From positions 1 through 22,039 of the forward strand of contig NZ_JACOPP010000036.1 in the NCBI RefSeq assembly GCF_014287895.1: a stretch of DNA of 22,039 bases, read 5' to 3'. The notes beneath the pieces are model-generated. The model was not told where the DNA came from. It worked only from the letters and a program-made list of their open reading frames with translations, and did not search any database. A program made the position numbers and the translations under genes. Of this stretch, positions 1-7,428 are shown one piece after another. The stretch comes from Lawsonibacter hominis (lineage in GTDB: Bacteria > Bacillota > Clostridia > Oscillospirales > Oscillospiraceae). Numbering within the stretch: position 1 is the first letter of the stretch; each line of letters begins with the position of its first letter.

Positions 1-44
1 AGCTTGACTGCTTCCTCTTTGAATTCCTTATCATATTTGCGCAT
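1..44 (-). CDS. IS3-type transposase OrfA, N-terminal fragment (cut by window edge)
   Basis: The minus strand has an ATG at 44-42 preceded by AGGAAGGTG (about 6 nt spacing). It encodes MRKYDKEFKEEAVKL before running off the window. This opening is typical of the small helix-turn-helix OrfA protein of IS3-family elements, which binds the ends of the element and is joined to the OrfB catalytic part by frameshifting. Only 14-15 codons are visible, so family assignment rests on this start alone. The element end should lie between about 60 and 100, just past the stop codon of the next gene; I could not define a terminal repeat with one end missing. Confidence 0.6.
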   Translation of the reverse strand, partial: MRKYDKEFKEEAVK

Positions 45-103
45 CGTAAACACCTTCCTGTATTTCTTATTCTATCACTTTTGGGTGTTTACTCTCTGCA
101 CTT

Positions 104-475
104 CTATGATATCCCTCCAACACCATTTCGCCCATTTTCATCAACAGATATTTGTGTATACTTAAAGTGTCGTTTAGTTCGCTCTAATAAGCTAACGTAG
201 TCCGGATTGTTCTGGTTTTCTTCAATCGCTAATGCAATCAGCGCCATACCAACGCGAACTTTTACGGGCTGTTTGTCACGATCAAATAGAGGCAATCCGT
301 AGTCCGATGTTGTTGTGCGAATCATTTCTTCTAAGTATGAATAGGCAAACGGGGTTAGAATGGAGTATGATTCAGGAAATGTCTTATAGATGTCTTGGGC
401 CAAATTCCAATCTGGTGCCCAGTTCCACATATGCGCATAATCTAATATCAAATCAAAATCGTCAAATACGGACAT
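104..475 (-). CDS. Small protein of unknown function downstream of the Gabija-like pair
   Basis: I do not recognise this family. The reading frame opens at a GTG at 484, but the ATG at 475 is better placed behind AGGTGA, giving 123 residues. The protein is soluble, acidic and rich in aromatic residues in its N-terminal half (DYAHMWNWAPDWNLAQD), with no signal peptide or membrane segment. It lies 58 bp downstream of gajB on the same strand, so it may be co-transcribed with the defence pair and could be an accessory gene; this is inference from position only. The C-terminus (GRNGVGGIS) runs up to the presumed end of the flanking IS element, so the last residues could derive from the insertion. 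Confidence 0.6.
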   Translation of the reverse strand: MSVFDDFDLILDYAHMWNWAPDWNLAQDIYKTFPESYSILTPFAYSYLEEMIRTTTSDYGLPLFDRDKQPVKVRVGMALIALAIEENQNNPDYVSLLERTKRHFKYTQISVDENGRNGVGGIS

Positions 476-533
476 ATCATTCACCTAATATGTAAAAAGT
501 GTAGCAGTCATATAACAAACGGCTCATAATCCC

Positions 534-2351
534 TTAGGCGGTGTCGGGAGAAGACGCATCGACAAGCTTTATTCCATTTGCAAGTGCAAAGCAGCATATT
601 TTACCGGTGTTATATCGAACGCCAGAAGCGTTGAAGCGCTCCTTACTTGCTGATATATATACTTGCTTCCTGGCTCTTGTAAGAGCTACATAAAAGACAC
701 AGAAATCATCAAGCAACGATTCTGCAAGGGCGTGCGGGATGGGATTAGGCAATCTGCAAGCAGAGCCATTGGAGTATTTGTTGGGGCAATTTTTGCAGAC
801 AAAAGTGAAAACCCATTGTTCGACATCACATACCATAACATGGTCCCACTCCAGACCTTTTGCACCATGCACAGTGGAAAGTATGACTTGCGAATCAACA
901 TACTCCATAGACTGTTTCAACTGACGATTTTCAAATATATCCATGAGCAATAAATATTTATCCTCGGGTATAAGATCGGCGTAGTCAATACTGACCTTTT
1001 CTACAAGTGCATCAAGCAGCTGGAGCAATGACTTTGTTGTTTTGTCGAGAGATGTAGCATAGGCTTCTTTTACACTGTCCGCAAATTTAATTAGCGCAGC
1101 CTTATTAATTGTTTTGGTTCTGCCAAAGCGTTGAATGAACAATGACTGACATTTGTTGTGAAACTCAACGTATTCAGTATCATCATCTTTAAACATCCCA
1201 TAGAAATAAGGTATTTCTTGTTTTGAAAGCTCGGTCTCAACAATCTCTGCATTTTTCCCGCGGCCTTTAAAAAGAATCGCAATTTTTGAATCTTGATTCT
1301 CTATCAGTTGTTTTACTTTTGAAACCACTTTTCCAGCTTCTTCTTGCTGGGATAACCCCCAAAACGCTGGGACATTTGCAATATCCTCATGTGAAATTGT
1401 AGGCGAAAACAAAGCTGTTGCATTCTCACGAACATTTCTGTCCAACTTTAGCATTTCGGGATTGTTTCTGAAACGGTAGTTTTTTGACAGAGATATCTTG
1501 GTCATTTGATATTCATCCACCACAGTGGACATTATGTTCGGGAGAGCACCAATAAAACCATAGATGCGTTGCAGCGGATCTCCGAGGAAAAGCAACTGCG
1601 TTTGATCTGAGATTATGGATTTTAGTAACTCCCATGCAATGCAATTGGTATCTTGAAACTCATCTACAACAATAAGAGGATAGTAGCTTTGGTAAAACTT
1701 CTTAACTTCAGGGAACCGAGCCAAAATATCCAGTACAAATAAAATAACGGCATTATGTGTTATATATTCGTGTGGAAGAAGCTTTTGAATGACAATTTGA
1801 TTATATGCTTGGATGGCTTCGCCACTTGGAACGCGGGCCTCCTTTATGGACGCATCCATTTCCTTGAGTACCTGTATATCAGTAGTAGACAACACGGCTT
1901 TTAGAATCCACTGCCGCTCGGCGTCGTGATCTCCAATGGCATGAAATAGGTTAACGTCTTTTTTTAGAGAATCCGAAATGAGATATCCATATTTCTTAAG
2001 GAGCCCTTTACAAAAACCGTGGTAATTTGTAATAGTTACTTTATCGCCAATTGCTACAGGGCTATTGGGAGAACCAAGCAAAGATGGCATCTTTTCAGCT
2101 ACATCACGCTTTACCTTTAAGGCTGCATTTACGCTAAAGGTCAGACCAAGTATGCGCTTCGGATTTGGAATTCTTCCTACTGCAAATAGATAGGCAATTC
2201 GGCTTATCATTGTGGTTGTTTTTCCATAGCCAGCAGGTGCTTCGACTATTATGCGAGGGCTATCTGAAAAAATCACTTCCAACTGGCGTTCGTCGCCTTC
2301 ATGTTGTGTGGAGATTTTATCTCTAATGTCTGTAAGATTTGGATTAGGCAT
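534..2351 (-). CDS. gajB: Gabija-like UvrD/Rep-type helicase (GajB)
   Basis: A superfamily 1 helicase of 605 residues. In order one sees the Walker A motif (EAPAGYGKTTT), motif Ia (LGLTFSVNAA), Walker B (LIVVDEFQDTN), motif III (FLGDPLQRIYGF), motif IV (LSKNYRF), motif V (STVHGAKGLEWD) and motif VI (YVALTRARKQ). A cysteine cluster (CKNC...C) follows motif V. In characterised Gabija systems GajB binds GajA and is thought to sense or feed DNA ends to the GajA nuclease during phage infection. The ATG at 2351 is chosen over an upstream ATG at 2423 because AGGAGGTGG lies just before it and the preceding 24 codons only overlap gajA. Start and upstream stop overlap by 8 bp, so the genes are translationally coupled. 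It is longer than the Bacillus prototype (about 500 residues) but within what UvrD-like partners show. Confidence 0.88.
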   Translation of the reverse strand: MPNPNLTDIRDKISTQHEGDERQLEVIFSDSPRIIVEAPAGYGKTTTMISRIAYLFAVGRIPNPKRILGLTFSVNAALKVKRDVAEKMPSLLGSPNSPVAIGDKVTITNYHGFCKGLLKKYGYLISDSLKKDVNLFHAIGDHDAERQWILKAVLSTTDIQVLKEMDASIKEARVPSGEAIQAYNQIVIQKLLPHEYITHNAVILFVLDILARFPEVKKFYQSYYPLIVVDEFQDTNCIAWELLKSIISDQTQLLFLGDPLQRIYGFIGALPNIMSTVVDEYQMTKISLSKNYRFRNNPEMLKLDRNVRENATALFSPTISHEDIANVPAFWGLSQQEEAGKVVSKVKQLIENQDSKIAILFKGRGKNAEIVETELSKQEIPYFYGMFKDDDTEYVEFHNKCQSLFIQRFGRTKTINKAALIKFADSVKEAYATSLDKTTKSLLQLLDALVEKVSIDYADLIPEDKYLLLMDIFENRQLKQSMEYVDSQVILSTVHGAKGLEWDHVMVCDVEQWVFTFVCKNCPNKYSNGSACRLPNPIPHALAESLLDDFCVFYVALTRARKQVYISASKERFNASGVRYNTGKICCFALANGIKLVDASSPDTA

Positions 2352-4101
2352 TTTGCGCCACCTCCTGAGCTCGCAGAATTGCACTGCTGTATGAAGGGGG
2401 GACATTTGCCGCAGAAACAGCATCGCCTACAATTCGACCAAGGAGTATTCCCTTTTTGACCATATACCATGCGGAATACATGTTGCAAAACTCATCTGCA
2501 TTGCCATCATCAACTTCGCTTAACTTTTTGGGTGCGTATCCGTCGATACTAATTCCCATTTTCTTAAATGGGCCTTTGATGAGATTCGTTTCCAATACCA
2601 TGGAACTTACTCGATTATCTATGTCCAGAGCGATTTGCTTTATTATATCCAGTTTTCCTGCAGCGTACAGAGATTTAACTATCTCAACCTCAAAACATAG
2701 CTCAGCAGTATAAAACTCGTCAGAAGAGTGAGTGTGACCGTGTTCTACGTCACGGTCGTAAATGGCAACACTTGGGATGGCAAATAACTCGAGTAACTGA
2801 CGTATTGGCTGTATGGAGTGTTCGCCCCCTGCATTGATAACGCAAATGCTATTGTCATCCAGAGAAACTCCAACTTTTTGGGCAAAATCGAAAATACATC
2901 CGTATTCTGTTTCGCCCTCTATCAAGATTGCACATTTCGAATAGAAAGCTTCCTTAATTTCAGGGAAACGCATTATAAGATGTTTTTCAATTTCAGATTT
3001 GATGCGTCCTCTGTTATCTCCACCAGGAATGGGACGGAGAGAATAACCACTGATAACTGATGTTTTTTTATCTGCGTTTTTATAAAAGCGAACAAGGTTG
3101 CGATAGTCACCAATAAGCGCATCGGTTGAATGAGTAACAACTATTAGCTGTCCGCTAAGCCCATCAATATCAAAGCAGTTTTTAAGCAGTTCTGCGAACT
3201 CCTCATCTTTGTTTTGAAGAATGCGCTTATAGTAATTAATCAATGAGCGCTGTAAATAAGGATGCAAATGCACCTCAGGCTCATCGATTGAGAGAACGAG
3301 CGGCAAGTACCGTTTTCCATCAAGGGTTGTGTAAAGAAGATCGCTGAACGCAATGGCCTTGCTTTTATAGATTTCCATGATTTGCCCCAAAACTGCAATT
3401 GAGGCCATTGACATATACTGAACGCCGCTGCCAGTGGCTTCTATTTTTCTTTCCCCATCCGAAAGATAAAAAAGGTTTGACAGCATTTCCACTGGTTGTG
3501 GTGCCACCGTGGCTCTTATCGAATAATCGCGAAATCCTTTAATTTTATCGAGATAACCATTAATATATGTTGTAAGACCTATTACTTGCTCGTTATTTAG
3601 AAATGAATGCTCTTCGCCGTCATTGTTGTAACGTTCGATTATAGTGCCCACTAACAAACCAATACCTTTTTGCGTATTTAGACGTAGTTCTTTGTTAGGT
3701 GTAGAAGTGGTTTCATATTTTAAGAAATTTAATTTGCGCATTTGGCGAGGTTGGATGCCTTCGTTTGAATCAGCACTTACAATCGTAGGATAGGCATCCT
3801 TAATTGCTTGTGAGTAACGAATTCTGATTAGGGATGCGTCTTCGGGACAAAAGTTGTCGCCAAAAAAGCCCTGTTCATTCGGGAGAAGTTGAATGTCAAT
3901 TTCGATTTCAATACTCTTCTCTGAATCCCCAAAGTCGCTCTCTTCAAAACTCTTGCCAGCACATACAGTCGAAAGCATAGCTAAGAAATTGCTCTTTCCA
4001 AGATTGTTTTCACCGATAATGTAATTGCATTCTGGGTTTAGTAAAACTTCTATTCCATCTATGTTTCTATAGTTATGCACTTTTACGCGGCTAATTCTCA
4101 T
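2344..4101 (-). CDS. gajA: Gabija-like OLD-family ATPase/TOPRIM nuclease (GajA)
   Basis: A 585-residue overcoming-lysogenization-defect (OLD) type protein. The N-terminal ABC-like ATPase has Walker A GENNLGKS (residues 30-37), a signature-like YLSDGERK segment, Walker B LSIDEPEVHLHPY and an H-loop VVTHS. The C-terminal TOPRIM domain shows the metal-binding glutamate in ILIEGETEYG and the DxD motif in AIYDRDVEHG. In the studied family GajA is a DNA nicking endonuclease kept off by normal NTP levels and released when phage replication depletes nucleotides. The ATG at 4101 has AGGAGA 8 nt upstream; the GTG two codons earlier sits too close to that site. Length matches the family (about 580). It is the first gene of the operon with gajB, behind a promoter and an intrinsic terminator. 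Confidence 0.9.
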   Translation of the reverse strand: MRISRVKVHNYRNIDGIEVLLNPECNYIIGENNLGKSNFLAMLSTVCAGKSFEESDFGDSEKSIEIEIDIQLLPNEQGFFGDNFCPEDASLIRIRYSQAIKDAYPTIVSADSNEGIQPRQMRKLNFLKYETTSTPNKELRLNTQKGIGLLVGTIIERYNNDGEEHSFLNNEQVIGLTTYINGYLDKIKGFRDYSIRATVAPQPVEMLSNLFYLSDGERKIEATGSGVQYMSMASIAVLGQIMEIYKSKAIAFSDLLYTTLDGKRYLPLVLSIDEPEVHLHPYLQRSLINYYKRILQNKDEEFAELLKNCFDIDGLSGQLIVVTHSTDALIGDYRNLVRFYKNADKKTSVISGYSLRPIPGGDNRGRIKSEIEKHLIMRFPEIKEAFYSKCAILIEGETEYGCIFDFAQKVGVSLDDNSICVINAGGEHSIQPIRQLLELFAIPSVAIYDRDVEHGHTHSSDEFYTAELCFEVEIVKSLYAAGKLDIIKQIALDIDNRVSSMVLETNLIKGPFKKMGISIDGYAPKKLSEVDDGNADEFCNMYSAWYMVKKGILLGRIVGDAVSAANVPPSYSSAILRAQEVAQNA

Positions 4102-4127
4102 AATCACATCTCCTGTCTGAAGATATC

Positions 4128-4158
4128 AAAAAAGCCGCACGGAAATTCCGTACGGCTT
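4128..4158 (-). terminator. Intrinsic terminator in the leader of the Gabija operon
   Basis: On the minus strand a 12-bp stem (AAGCCGUACGGA pairing with UCCGUGCGGCUU, one U-G wobble, 3-nt loop) is followed by six U. It lies between the promoter at 4190-4218 and the gajA start at 4101, so transcripts from that promoter must read through it. It could be an attenuator or the end of a short leader RNA of roughly 60 nt. The stem and U tract are seen directly; regulation is inference. Confidence 0.85.
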
Positions 4159-4189
4159 ACCCTGAAGGCACAAGGCCTACCGTTAATTA

Positions 4190-4218
4190 ATTATAGGCTA
4201 TTTCGACAGGAAATTCAA
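4190..4218 (-). promoter_or_regulatory. SigA-type promoter for the Gabija operon
   Basis: The minus strand reads TTGAAT (4218-4213), a 17-bp spacer, then a perfect TATAAT (4195-4190). The predicted start near 4184 leaves a leader of about 80 nt containing the terminator at 4128-4158 before gajA. Confidence 0.7.
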
Positions 4219-4273
4219 TGAAAGTATTTAAACCAAGGGCTCAATTTTTGCGCTGCAATAAACAAGGAATAAG

Positions 4274-4303
4274 AAAAACCTCTGAAATCACTGATTTCAG
4301 AGG
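4274..4303 (-). terminator. Terminator of tRNA-Pro(UGG)
   Basis: A perfectly paired hairpin, CCTCTGAAATCA facing TGATTTCAGAGG, lies just past the tRNA 3' end and is followed on the minus strand by five T. A T run on the other side makes it potentially bidirectional. Confidence 0.9.
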
Positions 4304-4308
4304 TTTTT

Positions 4309-4384
4309 TGGTCCGAGTAGAGCGATTCGAACGCTCGGCCTCTTGAACCCAAATCAAGCGCGCTACCAACTGCGCTATACCCGG
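4309..4384 (-). tRNA. tRNA-Pro(UGG), intact with encoded CCA
   Basis: A complete 76-nt cloverleaf folds on the minus strand. The acceptor stem CCGGGTA pairs with TACTCGG, the discriminator is A and CCA is encoded. The D stem is GCGC/GCGC, the anticodon stem CTTGA/TCAAG with loop TTTGGGT (anticodon TGG), and the T stem GAGCG/CGCTC with loop TTCGAAT. The C1-G72 pair and A73 are the known proline identity elements. A TATAAT lies about 17 bp upstream and a strong terminator immediately downstream, so it is a single-gene unit. It lies on the island side of a broken tRNA-Pro with a different acceptor stem (4571-4608). Confidence 0.96.
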
Positions 4385-4401
4385 ATATTTGATTTTGAAC
4401 C

Positions 4402-4430
4402 ATTATAACACGAAACTCGTGCAATTGAAA
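4402..4430 (-). promoter_or_regulatory. Promoter of tRNA-Pro(UGG)
   Basis: The minus strand has a perfect TATAAT at 4407-4402 and a weak -35 TTTCAA at 4430-4425 with a 17-bp spacer. The start would lie about 10 nt before the mature tRNA 5' end. Confidence 0.65.
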
Positions 4431-4570
4431 TAATTTTCTGTCTGTGGTCATTCATGTGGTCAAAGCGGTTTTTCTGCCCGAATTGACCGATGTGGATAAT
4501 CCCGCAAACACAGTCGTTGCAAAGCTTTTCGGCGTTTCACCTTTGCCCGCCCCGGATACAGCCACGGCAC

Positions 4571-4608
4571 TCCCAAATCACGTGCGCTACCAACTGCGCA
4601 ACACACCG
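4571..4608 (-). pseudogene. tRNA-Pro(UGG) 5' half (nucleotides 1-38 only)
   Basis: The minus strand reads acceptor 5' strand CGGTGTG, D arm GCGCAGTTGGTAGCGC and the anticodon arm through loop TTTGGGA. The expected 3' strand of the anticodon stem (TCACG) is replaced by GTGCC, and no T arm or CACACCG acceptor partner follows. The D arm and anticodon region closely match the intact tRNA-Pro 190 bp downstream, but the acceptor stems differ, so it is not a simple tandem copy. It is driven by a near-consensus promoter (4665-4693). The break exactly at the end of the anticodon loop is where many tyrosine recombinases cross over in tRNA genes, so this looks like an attachment-site scar. The 4386-4570 stretch after it holds no gene I recognise, but contains two TGTGGTCA direct repeats near 4442-4463. 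Confidence 0.85.
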
Positions 4609-4664
4609 ATATTTGACTTTTGCTTGTTTCACCGTTGCTTTCAACAATGTAATATCAATTTTCC

Positions 4665-4693
4665 ATTATAGACGATATTTCGTGGGATTGCAA
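4665..4693 (-). promoter_or_regulatory. Promoter of the tRNA-Pro half gene
   Basis: TTGCAA (4693-4688), a 17-bp spacer and TATAAT (4670-4665) on the minus strand. The -35 hexamer is a palindrome and is also used by the divergent trmB promoter. Confidence 0.7.
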
Positions 4694-4716
4694 GTGTTCA
4701 AATAATTTGATATGAT
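4688..4716 (+). promoter_or_regulatory. Promoter of trmB, sharing its -35 with the opposite strand
   Basis: TTGCAA (4688-4693), a 17-bp spacer and TATGAT (4711-4716). Because TTGCAA is self-complementary, the same six base pairs serve as the -35 in both directions. Confidence 0.65.
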
Positions 4717-4741
4717 AATCGCTGCGAGGTGAGCAAGACGA

Positions 4742-5428
4742 ATGAGGATGAGAAAGAAACCTAATTTAATACCGCGGATGGAACGCTGCGCAGGGGTGTT
4801 GATTCGGGAGCCGGAAGAACAGCGGGGGAGGTGGCGTACTCTTATGCCGCAGGCAGAAGAGCTGCGCTTGGAACTGGGGTGCGGAAAAGGGCGCTTCACA
4901 GCGGAGACGGCGGCATCCAATCCGCAGGCCCTTTTTATCGCTGTGGAACGGGTACCGGACGCCATGGTCATCGCCATGGAGCGGGTATGTGCGATGGGTT
5001 TGAAAAATGTGTTTTTTGTAGATGGAGATGCATCTGATTTGTCCAGTTACTTTACTCCTGGTGAAGTGGACCTGATCTACATCAATTTTTGTGATCCATG
5101 GCCGTCCAACCGCCACGCCAAGCGTCGGCTGACGCATCCGGATTTTCTGATGCGCTATCGTCAGGTGCTTCCGGAAGGGGGGACGATTCAGTTTAAGACG
5201 GATAATCGGGACCTTTTTGAGTGGTCCTTGTTTCAATTCCCGCGGTCAGGCTACATTCTTTCCGAAGTCACCCGGGATTTGCATGCTGGTGGCATCTGCG
5301 GCGTGATGACCGATTATGAGGAAAAGTTCCACCGTCTGGGAACTCCGATCAACCGCTGCGTAGCGGCTGTGGGACCGATACAGGCGGATGGCGAGGGCAC
5401 AGCGCCGCAAGACCTGGAGCATGAGTGA
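4742..5428 (+). CDS. trmB: tRNA (guanine-46-N7)-methyltransferase
   Basis: TrmB transfers a methyl group from S-adenosylmethionine to N7 of G46 in the variable loop of tRNAs. The 228-residue protein shows the SAM-binding motif (LELGCGKGRFT) followed by the acidic residue of IAVER, and the family signature DPWPSNRHAKRRLT with the downstream FKTDN segment. GAGGTGAG lies 8 nt before the ATG and the promoter at 4688-4716 precedes it. Length is normal for the family. It is divergent from a tRNA-Pro half gene, and this non-mobile housekeeping gene marks the chromosomal side of the left island. Confidence 0.95.
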   Translation: MRMRKKPNLIPRMERCAGVLIREPEEQRGRWRTLMPQAEELRLELGCGKGRFTAETAASNPQALFIAVERVPDAMVIAMERVCAMGLKNVFFVDGDASDLSSYFTPGEVDLIYINFCDPWPSNRHAKRRLTHPDFLMRYRQVLPEGGTIQFKTDNRDLFEWSLFQFPRSGYILSEVTRDLHAGGICGVMTDYEEKFHRLGTPINRCVAAVGPIQADGEGTAPQDLEHE

Positions 5429-5514
5429 AACCTCCTGCCGCAAGCGGTTTCTGCCGCTGAAAATTGGCATATTCGACGAAACGATTTTGCTTATATCCGG
5501 CGGGGCCTCTGCGT

Positions 5515-5613
5515 TATAATAGCACCAGACAAGAAAATGTAGATGTAAGTCCAGCTAAAAGCAGCGTGTGATCTGCCGGCGGCCATTGCCGCGGTGGAAC
5601 ACGCTGCTTTTTT
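5515..5613 (+). promoter_or_regulatory. Promoter and terminator-containing leader before the MATE gene
   Basis: A perfect TATAAT (5515-5520) without a convincing -35 is followed by a 13-bp hairpin, AAAAGCAGCGTGT (5557-5569) with ACACGCTGCTTTT (5599-5611), that runs into six T. The loop holds a small inner hairpin (GCGGC/GCCGC). The transporter start lies about 30 nt further on. This could be a transcription attenuator for the pump, or simply the trmB terminator. I do not recognise a known riboswitch fold. Confidence 0.55.
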
Positions 5614-5642
5614 GCGCTTACCCTAAGAGCGGAGGAATCTCA

Positions 5643-7087
5643 ATGCAAGAAACCAACAATTCCGATTTGGCCGAACAACCGGTTGCCAAGCTGCTGCCGC
5701 GCTTTGCGGTACCCTGCGTGCTGTCGATGCTGGTCTCGGCGCTGTACAACATGGTAGAGCAGATTTTTATCGGCCAAAGCGTGGGATACCTGGGCAATGC
5801 GGCGACCAACGTGGTGTATCCGTTTACCGTAATCGCCCTGGCGCTGGCGCTGCTGGTGGGGGATGGCTTTGCCGCTCAATTGAGCCTGTCCTTGGGCAGC
5901 GGAGACACGGAACATGCGCACAAGTGTGTCGGCCACGGAATCGTACTCACCGGGACGGCGGGCATCCTGCTGATGATTGTGGGACGGATCTTTACCGATC
6001 CGATTCTGAGATTGTTTGGGGTGACGCAGGCCAGCTATCCCTATGCCCGGGAGTATATGCATATTATCCTGCCCGGAATTCCATTTTATGTATTTTCCTC
6101 CGGCATGAACGCCACGATCCGGGCCGATGGCGCGCCTGGCTATTCGATGGCCGCTACCATTTTAGGCGCGGTGATAAACTTGATTTTGGACCCGGTGGCA
6201 ATTTTTCGGTTGGATATGGGGGTGAAGGGTGCGGCGATTGCCACAATTTTGGGCCAGATTGCCTCCTGCAGTATGACCGCCTTGTATTTCCGGCGTCCCA
6301 AATCCGTTCGGTTTTGCGCATCCAGCTTCCGGCTGGAGGGCGGATTGACGCGGAAGCTCTGCCAGCTGGGCGTTTCCAGCTTTATCACCCAAATGGCCAT
6401 TGTTATTATCATCAGTGTGGCGAACAACATGATCGTTCTTACCGGACCTGCCTCCCGGTACGGCGCCGACATCCCGCTGTCCGTAATAGGAATCGTTATG
6501 AAGGTGTTCGGCATCGTGGTTGCCTTTTCCGTGGGGATTGCCGTGGGCGGGCAGCCGATCATCGGCTTCAACTATGGTGTGGGCGACTACAGGCGGGCCT
6601 TTGCGGCCTGCCGGCTGGTCGTTCGGGCCAATATCGCGGTAGGGGGAATCGCAATGCTGATCTTCGAACGGTACCCCCAGGCGGTGATTGCACTGTTTGG
6701 CAGTGAGAGCGCGCTCTATAACGAATTTGCAGAGCTGTGCTTCCACATCTTTTTGGGCGGCATTTTACTGACCTGCATCCAGAAGGCCAGCAGTATTTTC
6801 CTCCAGGCGATTGGAACGCCGGCAAAGGCCGCGATACTCTCCCTTCGCGGGATGTGATTTTTTTGGCGCCTGGCATCGTGATCCTGTCCCAGGTGTTTGG
6901 CGTTACCGGGATGCTCTGGGCTGCGCCGGCTGCAGACGTGCTTGCATTCGGACTGACCGTGATACTGGTCGTGCCGGAATGGCATTCCATTCGCACCCGG
7001 GCGAATCGGTCGGAGACATCGAAGCCGGAAACAAGACCGCTTCCGGCGTGTGGAACGCAGGCTGTGTTTCCGGCAGGTGAGGAGTGA
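5643..7087 (+). pseudogene. MATE-family efflux transporter with a frameshift near the C-terminus
   Basis: MATE proteins export drugs or metabolites in exchange for Na+ or H+. The start ATG at 5643 follows GGAGG; a longer reading frame from 5568 would run through the leader hairpin and is rejected. The first 404 codons encode the usual run of membrane helices, from LLPRFAVPCVLSMLVSALYN onward, then hit a stop at 6855. The homologous continuation (SRDVIFLAPGIVILSQVFGV and LWAAPAADVLAFGLTVI) is in another frame from about 6842 and ends at 7087. One base is missing around 6840-6846, in a short C/T run. Without it the protein would have about 480 residues. Either the last one to two helices are lost in vivo or the base is an assembly error. 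The gene is outside the skin-like element. Confidence 0.85.
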
Positions 7088-7329
7088 CGCGCGTTCAGAA
7101 CAGCAGCGTCTCTTCCGGTATCGAGACGGGGTGTTTCTTTACGCGGTAGCGAACCAACCGGCACAGGAGGGCAGCGGGTACCTGGAAAAGCGCGCGCGGG
7201 CGTTTGGAGGCTGCGGATGGCTTGCGCTCATCGGAACGCATACCCTCCGTGGACGAGAAGTGCGGATCAATAGAAGGGCGCCGTGTGTGCAGGGGCAGAT
7301 ACGGGGCCCTCTTCTGCTCCGGGCGAAGG
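7088..7329 (+). other. 242-bp stretch with no recognisable gene
   Basis: Between the MATE remnant and the 3' piece of sigK. Short frames exist on both strands, including a minus-strand frame of about 47 codons behind a GGAGGG, but none resembles a known protein. I see no clear terminator for sigK here. Confidence 0.5.
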
Positions 7330-7392
7330 TCAGCGTTCGCCGATGGCCTCCTCCAACTTTTTCAGGGCCCTTTTTTCAATGCGCGATACATA
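7330..7392 (-). CDS. sigK: sigK 3' piece: last 20 codons of sporulation sigma factor K
   Basis: The minus strand from 7392 to 7330 encodes YVSRIEKRALKKLEEAIGER and a stop. This is the end of region 4.2 of SigK-type sigma factors (SRSYVSRIEKRAL in Bacillus and clostridial SigK). It has no start codon or ribosome binding site of its own and is separated from the rest of sigK (16626-17270, same strand) by about 9.2 kb. The first four codons, TAT GTA TCG CGC, are also the last four matching codons of the 5' piece, so recombination within them restores one continuous frame of 231 codons. It is not a dead fragment: its frame, orientation and length are exactly those needed for reconstruction. Confidence 0.93.
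   Translation of the reverse strand, partial: YVSRIEKRALKKLEEAIGER
7381..7392. repeat. Left attachment core of the skin-like element
   Basis: GCGCGATACATA on the plus strand (TATGTATCGCGC on minus), identical to 16626-16637 and in the same orientation. Flanks differ immediately outside the 12 bp on both sides, as expected for attL/attR of a serine recombinase. Confidence 0.9.
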
Positions 7393-7428
7393 GCGCTCCA
7401 ACTACTGCAAGCAATTTACTCCGAAAAT

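Noticed and set aside
4571..4608. A complete but diverged tRNA
   Set aside because: No 3' anticodon stem, T arm or acceptor partner occurs in the following bases on that strand.
4444..4671. Small plus-strand ORFs of 71-75 codons
   Set aside because: They run across the tRNA half and its promoter on the opposite strand and show no family resemblance or ribosome binding site.
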